Assembly: GCA_004322275.1 (NCBI GenBank)
Contig: SCTA01000019.1
Span: 35,980-99,979 of the forward strand
DNA: 64,000 bases
Direction of reading: 5' to 3'
From: a bacterium
GTDB lineage: Bacteria > Desulfobacterota > Deferrisomatia > Deferrisomatales > BM512
The translations under genes were made by a program, and so were the position numbers. A model generated the notes under the pieces. It had not been told where the DNA came from, made no database searches, and saw only the letters and a program-made list of their open reading frames with translations. Numbering within the stretch: the first letter of the stretch is position 1; each line of letters starts with the position of its first letter. Shown here in pieces: positions 19,236-26,080 of this stretch.

Positions 19236-19889
19236 TCAAAGGAGCTTGCCGAGGCCGACGCGCGGGCAGAGCTCCAGCACCGGGCAGACGGGGCATTTGG
19301 GGGTTCTCGCTGTGCAAATCGCTCTTCCGTGGCGGATAAGTATCAAGTGGGCGGACCGCCATTTCTCCTCCGGCAGGAGGGCGGTCACGGATTTTTCAAC
19401 CTCCGGAGGGGCTTTTGATCTGGAGAACCCCAGTCTGTAGCAGACCCTGCCGACGTGGGTGTCCACCGCGAAAGCCGGAACATTGAACCCCTGCGAGAGC
19501 ACCACCGAGGCGGTCTTTCGCCCGACGCCGGGGAGAGCTTCAAGTTCCTCCCTTGCGGAGGGGACCTCCCCCTTGTGGTCCCTGACCACCGCTTTGGCGG
19601 CCTCCACGATGTTTCTGGCCTTGTTGCGGAAGAGTCCGATGGACCGGATGATCTCCTCGACTTCGGCGACTTTCGCCGAGGCGAGTTCCTCCGGCCCCGG
19701 AAAGCGCGCGAAGAGCGCCGGGGTGGTCGCGTTAACCCTCTTGTCGGTGCACTGCGCCGAGAGGATGGTCGAGACCAGGAGTTCCCACGGCGACCCGAAG
19801 ACGAGACCGGGTTTCGGCTCCTCCTCCGGACCCTTCAGGAGGGCGAGGATTTTTTCGAGGCGGGCAGCCTCGCTTTTTTTATTTCGCAT
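19236..19889 (-). CDS. nth: Endonuclease III (DNA glycosylase/AP lyase)
   Basis: Base-excision-repair enzyme removing oxidised pyrimidines. From the ATG at 19889 it has 217 residues. The helix-hairpin-helix LPGVGRKTASVV contains the catalytic lysine, VDTHVGRV the catalytic aspartate, and the [4Fe-4S] loop C-x6-C-x2-C-x5-C is intact near the C-terminus. The open frame extends 76 codons upstream through the divergent promoter region; I reject that extension because family members begin near MRNKKSEAARLEK. recO follows directly. Confidence 0.93.
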   Translation of the reverse strand: MRNKKSEAARLEKILALLKGPEEEPKPGLVFGSPWELLVSTILSAQCTDKRVNATTPALFARFPGPEELASAKVAEVEEIIRSIGLFRNKARNIVEAAKAVVRDHKGEVPSAREELEALPGVGRKTASVVLSQGFNVPAFAVDTHVGRVCYRLGFSRSKAPPEVEKSVTALLPEEKWRSAHLILIRHGRAICTARTPKCPVCPVLELCPRVGLGKLL

Positions 19890-19936
19890 GGCGCCAAGCT
19901 TACCAGAAAGCGCGGTCATAAAAAAAGCCCGGCAAC

Positions 19937-19965
19937 TTGACAGCGCCATACCTTGAGAATAAATT
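19937..19965 (+). promoter_or_regulatory. Sigma-70-like promoter for the gene at 20005
   Basis: Consensus TTGACA (19937-19942), a 17-base spacer and TAAATT (19960-19965) lie about 40 bases before the start at 20005, in the divergent gap with nth. Confidence 0.6.
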
Positions 19966-20004
19966 CGACCGGTCAACACTCCGCCAGAGGAACCGGAAGG
20001 CAAT

Positions 20005-20460
20005 ATGGGAAAATACGGCGAGCGGCTGCTCAAGGGGCCGGGCAAGGGACTTTCGCTCCTCGCCTTTGAAACCTCCAAAAAGAGCCGCATCATGAAAAAG
20101 AAGATGCGGATAAGCACCCTCGAAAAGCGGCTGAAAGAAGACCTGCGCGATCTGGGCAGCCTCGTCTACAACGATTACGAAAAGGGCCAAAAAGCCGTCT
20201 TCGAGGACGAGGACGTTCTCGCGCTCCTCGGAAACATAGAAAAAAACCGCAAGGAGCTGGATTTTCTCCGCGAAGTGATAGTGCGCATATCGAGGGCGAA
20301 AAAGGTCTTCCGCCTCCCGCGCGGCGCGGCCCCCTCCTCACCCTCCATCGTGGAAGTGGAATCACCCGTCGAAGACTCCCCAAGGATACCTCCGAAGGAG
20401 GGGCAGGCGGTAAAAAAGCGCAAACTCAACCCCTTCTCGAAAAAGACCCCGAAAAAGTAA
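20005..20460 (+). CDS. Small charged coiled-coil protein, function unknown
   Basis: A 151-residue protein with GGAAGG 6 bases before the ATG, its own promoter candidate and a strong terminator, so I consider it a real gene. It has no signal peptide or membrane helix. Residues 25-95 are helical and charged (KKKMRISTLEKRLKEDLRDL, LLGNIEKNRKELDFLREVI) and likely a coiled coil. The last 50 residues are proline- and lysine-rich and probably disordered. I do not recognise a family. It stands alone between nth and nrdJ. Confidence 0.7.
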   Translation: MGKYGERLLKGPGKGLSLLAFETSKKSRIMKKKMRISTLEKRLKEDLRDLGSLVYNDYEKGQKAVFEDEDVLALLGNIEKNRKELDFLREVIVRISRAKKVFRLPRGAAPSSPSIVEVESPVEDSPRIPPKEGQAVKKRKLNPFSKKTPKK

Positions 20461-20502
20461 AAATAAAACCTCTCTGGTCCTATATGTTTTCACGATTGTT
20501 TT

Positions 20503-20530
20503 CGCCTCCGGCTTCGGGGGCGTTTTTTTT
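20503..20530 (+). terminator. Rho-independent terminator
   Basis: Stem CGCCTCCG / CGGGGGCG (one G-T pair) with a GCTT loop is followed by eight Ts. It ends the transcript of the small coiled-coil gene and isolates nrdJ from it. Confidence 0.88.
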
Positions 20531-20533
20531 CGC

Positions 20534-20562
20534 TTGAATTTATGGCAGCCACTAAATATTGT
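20534..20562 (+). promoter_or_regulatory. nrdJ: Candidate nrdJ promoter overlapped by an NrdR box
   Basis: TTGAAT (20534-20539), a 17-base spacer and TATTGT (20557-20562). The -10 lies inside the NrdR-like palindrome. A second possible promoter is TTGCGC (20597-20602), 16 bases, TAAAAT (20619-20624). Confidence 0.45.
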
Positions 20563-20596
20563 GGCGTACTGTTCCTCTGACCCCAAGTACTGGTAT
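20549..20596. promoter_or_regulatory. Tandem NrdR-box candidates upstream of nrdJ
   Basis: CCACTAAATATTGTGG (20549-20564) closely fits the NrdR box ACACwATATATwGTGT. A weaker match, CCCCAAGTACTGGTAT (20581-20596), begins exactly 32 bases downstream, about three helical turns, as expected for paired NrdR boxes. The nrdR gene is in this window near 29.5 kb, so repression of nrdJ by NrdR is likely. Confidence 0.7.
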
Positions 20597-20660
20597 TTGC
20601 GCTTAGGGATATAACGGCTAAAATTCAATTACTACATGCCTTTTTAAGGAGATTTTTTTC

Positions 20661-22913
20661 ATGTCGCTGACCAAAGCAGGCAAAATCGCGGAGATAATCA
20701 GTTCCAGGCCCGCGCCGGACTTCAAGGACAACGCCATTACCGTGCTGGAGCGGCGCTACCTGAAGAAAAACGAGCTGGGAGAAGTGCTGGAGACTCCCTC
20801 CGAGATGCTTGCCCGCGTCGCCTGGGCCGTGGCCCAGGGCGACCTCAACTACGACAAGAAGGCCGACGCCGAAGCGGTGGCGGAGCTCTTCTACGACATG
20901 ATGGCCTCTCTGGAGTTTTTGCCCAATTCCCCGACGCTGATGAACGCGGGAAGAGAACTGGGACAGCTCTCGGCCTGCTTCGTCCTTCCCGTCGGCGATA
21001 CGATGGAATCGATCTTCGAGGCGGTCAAGAACACCGCCCTCATCCACAAGTCCGGCGGCGGCACAGGCTTTTCCTTCAGCTCGATACGGCCCAAGAGCGA
21101 CGTGGTGCGCTCCACCAACGGCGTCTCCTCCGGCCCCATCAGCTTCATGAAGGTCTTCGACACTGCCACCGAGATGATAAAGCAGGGCGGGACGCGGCGC
21201 GGGGCAAACATGGGAATACTGCGCGTCGATCACCCGGACATAGAGGAGTTCATCGCGGTAAAATCCGACAAATCCCTCCTCACCAACTTCAATCTGTCGG
21301 TCGCCATAACCGAAGCCTTCATGGAGGCGGTACAGGCCGATGACGAATACGACCTTATAAACCCGAGAAACGGCGAGGTGACCAAAAAGCTTCGCGCCCG
21401 CGACGTCTTCGACCAGATTATCCAGTCCGCCTGGGGCTCCGGCGAGCCGGGCATAGTCTTCATCGACAGGATGAACCGCGACAACCCCACCCCGGCGGTC
21501 GGCCCCATCGAGGCGACCAACCCCTGCGGCGAACAGCCCTTGCTTCCCTACGAATCCTGTAACCTCGGCTCGATAAACCTCGCGAAGATGGAAAAATCCG
21601 GGCAGGTGGACTGGGACAAGCTGCGAAAGACCGTGGACAAGGCGGTTCACTTCCTCGACAACGTAATCGAGATAAACCGCTACCCGCTCCCGGAAATCGA
21701 GCGGATGACCCGCTCCAACCGCAAGATCGGCCTCGGCGTGATGGGGTGGGCGGACCTTCTCTACATGCTCGGCGTGCCCTACGGCTCCGAAGAATCCCTT
21801 AGGCTCGCCGCGAAGCTGATGAAATTCATCGACGACGAGGCGCTTAGGGCCTCGCAGAAGCTGGCGGAGGTTCGCGGACCCTTCCCCAACTTCCCGAATT
21901 CGATCTACGGCGGCAAAAACAAAAAGGGAGTAAGAAACGCCACCCGCACCACCATCGCACCCACCGGCACCATCTCGATAATCGCCGGTTGCTCTAGCGG
22001 CATCGAACCTCTCTTCTCTCTGGCCTTCATCCGCCGCGTTATGGACGGCACCGAAATGCTGGAGATAAACCCCGTCTTCGAGGCGGCGGCGAAAAAGGGC
22101 GGGTACTACTCCGAGGAGTTGATGAAGCGCCTCGCGAAGGGCGAATCCCTTTCACACCTCGAAGGCGTGCCCGAGACCGCCAAAAAGATCTTCATCACCG
22201 CCCACGACATCACCCCCGAAGAGCACATACGCATGCAGGCCGCCTACCAGGCCCAGACCAACAATGCGGTATCCAAGACCGTCAACTTCCCCGAAGACGC
22301 CACCAGAGAAGAGGTGGCCGAGGTCTTCCGGCTCGCCTACAAGCTCGGGTGCAAGGGCGTCACCATCTACCGCGACAAATCCCGCGAGGGGCAGGTGCTG
22401 AATATCGGCAGCGAGGAAAGGAAAGAGTGCTGCCCCCCTTCCTCAGCCGCGGCCGACAGTAGGCCGCAAAAGCGTGACCGCCCGCAGGTGCTGGTCGGCA
22501 AGACCTACCAGATGCGCACCGGCTGCGGCCCCCTCTACATCACCATAAACGAAGACGACTGCGGCCTCTTTGAAGTCTTCACCACGATGGGCAAGGCGGG
22601 CGGCTGCGCCGCGAGCCAGTGCGAGGCGCTCGGCAGGCTCGTCTCCCTCTCCTGGCGCTTCGGCGTCGATGTAGAAGAGGTGGTAAAGAACCTTCGCGGC
22701 ATAAGCTGCCACAAGCCCTTCGGCTTCGGCCCCGGCCGGGTCCTCTCCTGCGCCGATGCGCTCGCCCTCGCCGTCCAGAAACACTACAACCCCACCGGCG
22801 AAGTCGAAAAACCCTTCTCCCAGGTCGGAGCGTGCCCGGAATGCGGGGATGCGGTGGAACATGAAGAAGGCTGCTTGCTTTGCAGGAGCTGTGGTTACTC
22901 GGAGTGCGGTTGA
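20661..22913 (+). CDS. nrdJ: Class II (B12-dependent) ribonucleoside-diphosphate reductase
   Basis: Makes deoxyribonucleotides with adenosylcobalamin as radical source. The 750-residue protein has the cysteine-rich active site NPCGEQPLLPYESCNLGS, the loop FLPNSPTLMNAGRELGQLSAC, a KSGGGTGFSFSSIRP segment and PTGTISIIAGCSSGIEP. After the barrel come a TSCPD-type domain (YQMRTGCGPLYITINEDD to about residue 700) and a C-terminal CxxC...CxxC tail (CPECGD, CLLCRSCGYSECG), which probably relays reducing equivalents. AAGGAG lies 9 bases before the ATG. The upstream region carries NrdR-box candidates. No nrdAB is in view. Confidence 0.94.
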   Translation: MSLTKAGKIAEIISSRPAPDFKDNAITVLERRYLKKNELGEVLETPSEMLARVAWAVAQGDLNYDKKADAEAVAELFYDMMASLEFLPNSPTLMNAGRELGQLSACFVLPVGDTMESIFEAVKNTALIHKSGGGTGFSFSSIRPKSDVVRSTNGVSSGPISFMKVFDTATEMIKQGGTRRGANMGILRVDHPDIEEFIAVKSDKSLLTNFNLSVAITEAFMEAVQADDEYDLINPRNGEVTKKLRARDVFDQIIQSAWGSGEPGIVFIDRMNRDNPTPAVGPIEATNPCGEQPLLPYESCNLGSINLAKMEKSGQVDWDKLRKTVDKAVHFLDNVIEINRYPLPEIERMTRSNRKIGLGVMGWADLLYMLGVPYGSEESLRLAAKLMKFIDDEALRASQKLAEVRGPFPNFPNSIYGGKNKKGVRNATRTTIAPTGTISIIAGCSSGIEPLFSLAFIRRVMDGTEMLEINPVFEAAAKKGGYYSEELMKRLAKGESLSHLEGVPETAKKIFITAHDITPEEHIRMQAAYQAQTNNAVSKTVNFPEDATREEVAEVFRLAYKLGCKGVTIYRDKSREGQVLNIGSEERKECCPPSSAAADSRPQKRDRPQVLVGKTYQMRTGCGPLYITINEDDCGLFEVFTTMGKAGGCAASQCEALGRLVSLSWRFGVDVEEVVKNLRGISCHKPFGFGPGRVLSCADALALAVQKHYNPTGEVEKPFSQVGACPECGDAVEHEEGCLLCRSCGYSECG

Positions 22914-22936
22914 TTTATAGAGTCTTTAGGTCGTCA

Positions 22937-22954
22937 TTCCCGCGAAGGCGGGAA
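22937..22954. repeat. Short ATTCCC...GGGAA palindrome downstream of nrdJ
   Basis: TTCCCGCGAAGGCGGGAA: a 7-bp stem with a GAAG loop, preceded by CGTCA. It resembles the short dispersed ATTCCC-N8-GGGAAT repeats known from other proteobacteria (dRS3 of Neisseria). A related copy in the other orientation lies at 24474-24491. There is no T-run, so it is not a clear terminator. Confidence 0.6.
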
Positions 22955-22998
22955 CCCAGAGGCTGGATTAGGTGTAAATGTAGGTTGCGGTTGAGCGC

Positions 22999-23070
22999 AG
23001 CGAAACCCAACAACACATCAGCGCAAGCCTTGTAATAGTCGGGTATCGCTACGCTCCACCAGACCTACGG
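22999..23070. repeat. Dispersed repeat, copy A (inverted copy at 63854-63926)
   Basis: It starts with AGCGAAACCCAACAA and ends with TCGGGTATCGCTACGCTCC plus AGACCTACGG. The same two blocks occur in reverse-complement orientation at 63854-63926 with a different middle. Each block also contains small internal dyads (GGGTATCGCT/AGCGATACCC between copies). It is non-coding and most likely a miniature repeat. Confidence 0.65.
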
Positions 23071-23132
23071 GCTGTTCTCGTAATGAGCAAATCGGTACGA
23101 AATAACATATTCTGTTTAAGAGGAATTTATAT

Positions 23133-23825
23133 ATGAAAGTCTGGCTTACAATCGCTAGCCTAATTACATTGGGTATAAGCCTTTTGGCAGGCTTCAGTGG
23201 AAAAACTAGTGTCCTCGCTGTCGGGTTCCTTTCATTTGTTGTACTGCTGCTCATAGCAAACATAGACAGGGTCTCTGAATTCAAAGCTACTGGAACAGGA
23301 GTAGAGGCGAAGACGAGAGACGTACTCCAACGTGCAGAGGTTACTCTGAGTGAACTTCAAGCGCTGGCAAAGCACGTTGGCATGGTAACCCTGTCACTAG
23401 TGAAGCGGAGCGGACGACTCGGAGGTTATTCGGATATAGAAGAGGAAGAGATAAAGAATTCAATTCTCGATGTAATGAAAAAAGTTGGCATACCTAACTC
23501 CGAGTGCCAAGAAGTGCTCCGTGAGTGGAACAAGTTCATTGAATACGACTATTTATTCTTTATTCTTGGAGGCAGTACCATTCCTGATGGAGATATTCCA
23601 GAAGTCCACAAAGAATGGAAAGCCTTACGTTCAGGGGGAATTGAGAAGATTCCGACATCGAAAGAAATCAAGGCCTTTCTAGAGAAACACCATTTTATGA
23701 CACCGGATCTAGAACAATGGCTTCTGGATTACCAATGTTTTATTGATAAACGCATACACCGAAGACCCGAAGTTTGGCAACAGCGGCAAAGCATGGGGAG
23801 GCTTATGCAAAAAAAAGTCGCGTAG
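23133..23825 (+). CDS. Two-helix membrane protein of unknown function
   Basis: A 230-residue protein with two N-terminal hydrophobic segments (about 4-22 and 27-45) and a soluble C-terminal part of some 180 residues that is probably cytoplasmic and partly helical (DVLQRAEVTLSELQALAKHV; EEEEIKNSILDVMKKVG). GAGGAA lies ahead of the ATG. The codon use is distinctly AT-richer than in the neighbours, and repeats flank the gene on both sides, so recent acquisition is likely. I do not recognise the family. The layout (short membrane anchor plus helical domain) is seen in many accessory membrane proteins and gives no function by itself. Confidence 0.7.
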   Translation: MKVWLTIASLITLGISLLAGFSGKTSVLAVGFLSFVVLLLIANIDRVSEFKATGTGVEAKTRDVLQRAEVTLSELQALAKHVGMVTLSLVKRSGRLGGYSDIEEEEIKNSILDVMKKVGIPNSECQEVLREWNKFIEYDYLFFILGGSTIPDGDIPEVHKEWKALRSGGIEKIPTSKEIKAFLEKHHFMTPDLEQWLLDYQCFIDKRIHRRPEVWQQRQSMGRLMQKKVA

Positions 23826-23843
23826 AGCGGGCTCGGCCCACCA
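23826..23843. repeat. GGGCTCGGCCCACC short palindrome
   Basis: The stretch GCGGGCTCGGCCCACC sits just after the stop of the two-helix protein. Related sequences (GGGCCGAGCCCACCCTAC) lie beside the other two large repeat copies at 41725-41745 and about 62590-62609, so this small palindrome accompanies the large element each time. Confidence 0.6.
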
Positions 23844-23877
23844 TTATTTAAAAACATTAATGTAATTATACACTTGC

Positions 23878-24437
23878 TGGGCTTCGCCCCGCGCCCCTTG
23901 TCACTTCTTTTAGAAAGAAGTGACCAAGAAATCGGCCCGGACCCGTCGCTCGCGCTTTAAAAAGCGCGACCACTTCGTTCCGGCTGGGCCGTACGGGGCA
24001 CCCACTGCGCTTCGCTCCGTTAAGACCCCGCGCCGGCCCGACGCCTCCACTCGTTGCGCCGCGTACGGGCCCCGAAGGGGAACGAAAAGAAGGCTCGCAA
24101 ATGAGCAAGGTAATTGTTGCTCATTTGCTCGAAGGTAGTTTCTCTACAGCTATTTTGAGATACATGTAGAAAAAATACCTTCGAGCCGATAACATAGAAT
24201 TATCCTGTTTATCGGCGAGCCGTCCTTTCGTCCTTCCCGTGGCCCGTAGGTGACGCAGGGAGCGGAGGCGGAAAGGGCGGCGGGGGGGTCTTAGTGAGCG
24301 TAGCGAACGGGTGCCCCCTCACGCCCCCGCCGCAGCGACCGGTCGCTCGTAGAGCGAGCGGAACCTTCCGGGCCGAGTTTTGTCCCACTTTTTCGACAAA
24401 AAGTGGGGCGCGGGTGCGGGGCGCGCCAAGCCCCGCA
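23878..24437. repeat. Large structured palindromic element, copy 1 (two arms plus core)
   Basis: The gene-free stretch 23826-24551 is filled by this element. Left arm 23878-24091: hairpins GGGC-TTC-GCCC (23879-23889) and GTCACTTCTTT/AAAGAAGTGAC (23900-23924), then a GC-rich block. Core 24092-24221: GGCTCG, a perfect 11-bp hairpin, CTCGAAGGTA (24128-24137), about 38 bases, TACCTTCGAG (24176-24185), the CCGATAA/TTATCGG hairpin, CGAGCC. Right arm 24222-24437: the GC-rich block again in inverse order, AGCGACCGGTCGCT, the CCCACTTTTT/AAAAAGTGGG hairpin (24384-24407) and GCGGGTGCGGGG...CCCCGC. The two arms are diverged inverted copies of each other. Open frames inside it have no ribosome-binding site and look spurious. 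Confidence 0.85.
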
Positions 24438-24473
24438 AAGGGTAAACGTGCGAAACACACAAAAGTCACTGGT

Positions 24474-24491
24474 TTCCCGCATCCGCGGGAA
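24474..24491. repeat. Short TTCCCGC...GCGGGAA palindrome
   Basis: TTCCCGCATCCGCGGGAA followed by TGACGA: the reverse-oriented relative of the repeat at 22937-22954. It lies between the large element and the PilZ gene. Confidence 0.6.
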
Positions 24492-24551
24492 TGACGAAGG
24501 AAAAGTGGTGCGTTACACCGCTTCGCGGCTAACGACACAAAACAACTAACG

Positions 24552-24944
24552 CTACTCCCCCGCTTCATTCCCCTTGGAGAGTTCCTGCTCCACCCACCTG
24601 TCTATCGTATCGGCGTCTTCTTTGGGGAGGTTTAGAAACTTAAGCCCAACGCCCGCTATAAAGTTCTGGTCGGGCCGATAACCCCGCTTCCAGACCACCT
24701 GGGCCTCGCAGGTGTAGACAAGGCCGCGGTCTCCGGGCAGGGAAAATTCGACGTTGAAGATATCGCCGATCGCTATGTCTTCGGAGGTGGCGATGAATAT
24801 CCCTCCCCGGCTCAGGTTCATGGCGTAACCCGACACTACGCGGCCGCCCGCGCTGCACTTCGCAACGCCGGAGAGCATCATGCATCGCGGGTGAATTCTC
24901 CTGTCTATGCCGGCTTTTCCGGCGCACCCCATGTCTCTGATCAT
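24552..24944 (-). CDS. PilZ-domain protein (candidate c-di-GMP receptor)
   Basis: A 130-residue single-domain protein. DRRIHPR near residue 14 and NLSRGGIFI about 30 residues later are the R-x3-R and (D/N)xSxxG elements of PilZ, which bind cyclic di-GMP in known members. The ending VGLKFLNLPKEDADTIDRWV is the usual last PilZ strand and helix. I chose the ATG at 24944 because GAGGTG lies 6 bases upstream; a TTG 18 bases earlier is possible. It stands alone beside the large repeat. A GGDEF domain encoded at 44.4 kb could supply the ligand, but that link is only inferred. Confidence 0.85.
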   Translation of the reverse strand: MIRDMGCAGKAGIDRRIHPRCMMLSGVAKCSAGGRVVSGYAMNLSRGGIFIATSEDIAIGDIFNVEFSLPGDRGLVYTCEAQVVWKRGYRPDQNFIAGVGLKFLNLPKEDADTIDRWVEQELSKGNEAGE

Positions 24945-25086
24945 TACCTTCACCTCAATCAAGCGGTTTTCTTAAGGAATACCCCCTGATTGGGAAAACG
25001 CAAGAGAACCCGGACTTTGCTTTGGCCCTTTTTAAATTTGCTTCGGATTTTAGCGGGATTTAACGGCGGGACGTTGTGGGGAGTTT

Positions 25087-25632
25087 TTACTTGCCGGCTT
25101 TCCCGGCGTCCATTGCCTCGCGGGTGCGAAAGGCGAACCAGAGAAGCGGGGGGACGACCCCGCCGAAAAAACCGGCGAAGTGGTAAAAGGTCACCGAAGC
25201 CCCCGCGATGCGGAGCGCCATCGACAGATCGCCGAGCTTCGCGAAGGGCCCCTTGCGGTTCGGGAAGATCCTTCGGAGGGATTTTGAATCGAGGGCGGTG
25301 AGTATGTAGCCGTGGTAGATGAGCCCGACTCCTGTGGCCAGAAGCGCCGCCCCCGGCAGGGGGTTCATGAACTCCCAGATGGTGCCCTCAAGCAACCTCA
25401 AAATGGTGGCGAAAAGTCCGACGTGCCAGCCGAAAGGGTCCGAGCGCCAGAGATTGAACGCGGCGAGAAGCTGCAAGAAGGCGTAGAAGACCGTCCAGCG
25501 GAATTCCGCCATTGTGGGTTCCGGCAGGATGTCGGCTTCGAGGATGCGGTTCAGGAAAAGGACGCCGATGTCGAAGGCGCACATCAGCACAAACCAGGCC
25601 GCCAAAAGCCTGTGGGGCCTTATGGTTCTCAT
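25087..25632 (-). CDS. Integral membrane protein of unknown function
   Basis: A 181-residue protein with about four hydrophobic stretches (roughly 8-27, 45-62, 70-108 as one or two helices, 145-168). It carries conserved-looking aromatic/charged positions such as FRWTVFYAFLQLLAAFNLWR and EGTIWEFMNPLPG. There is no signal peptide. I do not recognise the family. It lies 12 bases after nusB on the same strand and may be the last gene of the long rib-nusB transcript. The ribosome-binding site is poor (only TAAG near the ATG), which fits coupling to nusB. Confidence 0.7.
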   Translation of the reverse strand: MRTIRPHRLLAAWFVLMCAFDIGVLFLNRILEADILPEPTMAEFRWTVFYAFLQLLAAFNLWRSDPFGWHVGLFATILRLLEGTIWEFMNPLPGAALLATGVGLIYHGYILTALDSKSLRRIFPNRKGPFAKLGDLSMALRIAGASVTFYHFAGFFGGVVPPLLWFAFRTREAMDAGKAGK

Positions 25633-25644
25633 CTTAAGACAGTG

Positions 25645-26076
25645 CTAACCCTTCCTCACTTCTTCGGGGCGGCTTTCGCGGGCCACCCGGTCGAGAATGC
25701 CGTTTATGAAGGCGGGGGAATCGGGGCTTCCGAACTCCTTTGCCAGTTCCACGGCCTCACTGAGGACCACCGGCGCGGGCACGTCGCTTCTCACCGCCAG
25801 CTCGTAGGCGCCGAGGCGCAGGATGGCGCGATCGACCCTGTCCATCCTCGAAAGCTTCCAGTTTTTGCTGGCCTCTTCGACGAGCGGGTCAATCCGCTTC
25901 CTTTCGCCCCAGGCTCCCTGCACGAGCTCCCCGAGGCGGGACTGGTCGGCGCTCTGCTCCTCGCTCACCTCGGCGAGAACGACAGACAGCGCGCCTTCGA
26001 CGCCGAGAAGGGGGTTGGCGTCGAGCGCGTAGAGGGCCTGCACCGCAAGCTGGCGGGTGAAATGGCGTGTTCCCAA
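25645..26076 (-). CDS. nusB: Transcription antitermination factor NusB
   Basis: RNA-binding protein of the antitermination complex acting on rRNA operons. The 143 residues are all-helical with RQLAVQALYALD near the N-terminus, VDRAILRLGAYEL in the middle and SPAFINGILDRVA at the end, all typical of NusB. The start is a TTG (MGTRHFTRQ) with GGAG nine bases upstream, four bases after the ribH stop. ribH-nusB adjacency is widespread in bacteria. Confidence 0.93.
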   Translation of the reverse strand: MGTRHFTRQLAVQALYALDANPLLGVEGALSVVLAEVSEEQSADQSRLGELVQGAWGERKRIDPLVEEASKNWKLSRMDRVDRAILRLGAYELAVRSDVPAPVVLSEAVELAKEFGSPDSPAFINGILDRVARESRPEEVRKG

Positions 26077-26080
26077 CTAA

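Noticed and set aside
18484..19362. N-terminally extended RecO overlapping nth
   Set aside because: The added 43 residues overlap nth and lack a ribosome-binding site; RecO starts at 19233.
19236..20117. N-terminally extended Nth of 293 residues
   Set aside because: The extra 76 residues cover the divergent promoter region and are not family-like; the ATG at 19889 fits Nth.
22937..22954. Terminator for nrdJ
   Set aside because: The stem is good but no T-run follows; its reverse-oriented relative at 24474 marks it as a dispersed repeat.
23866..24568. Several short open frames inside repeat copy 1
   Set aside because: Arg/Pro/Gly-rich translations without ribosome-binding sites; the same palindromic DNA gives similar spurious frames in copies 2 and 3.
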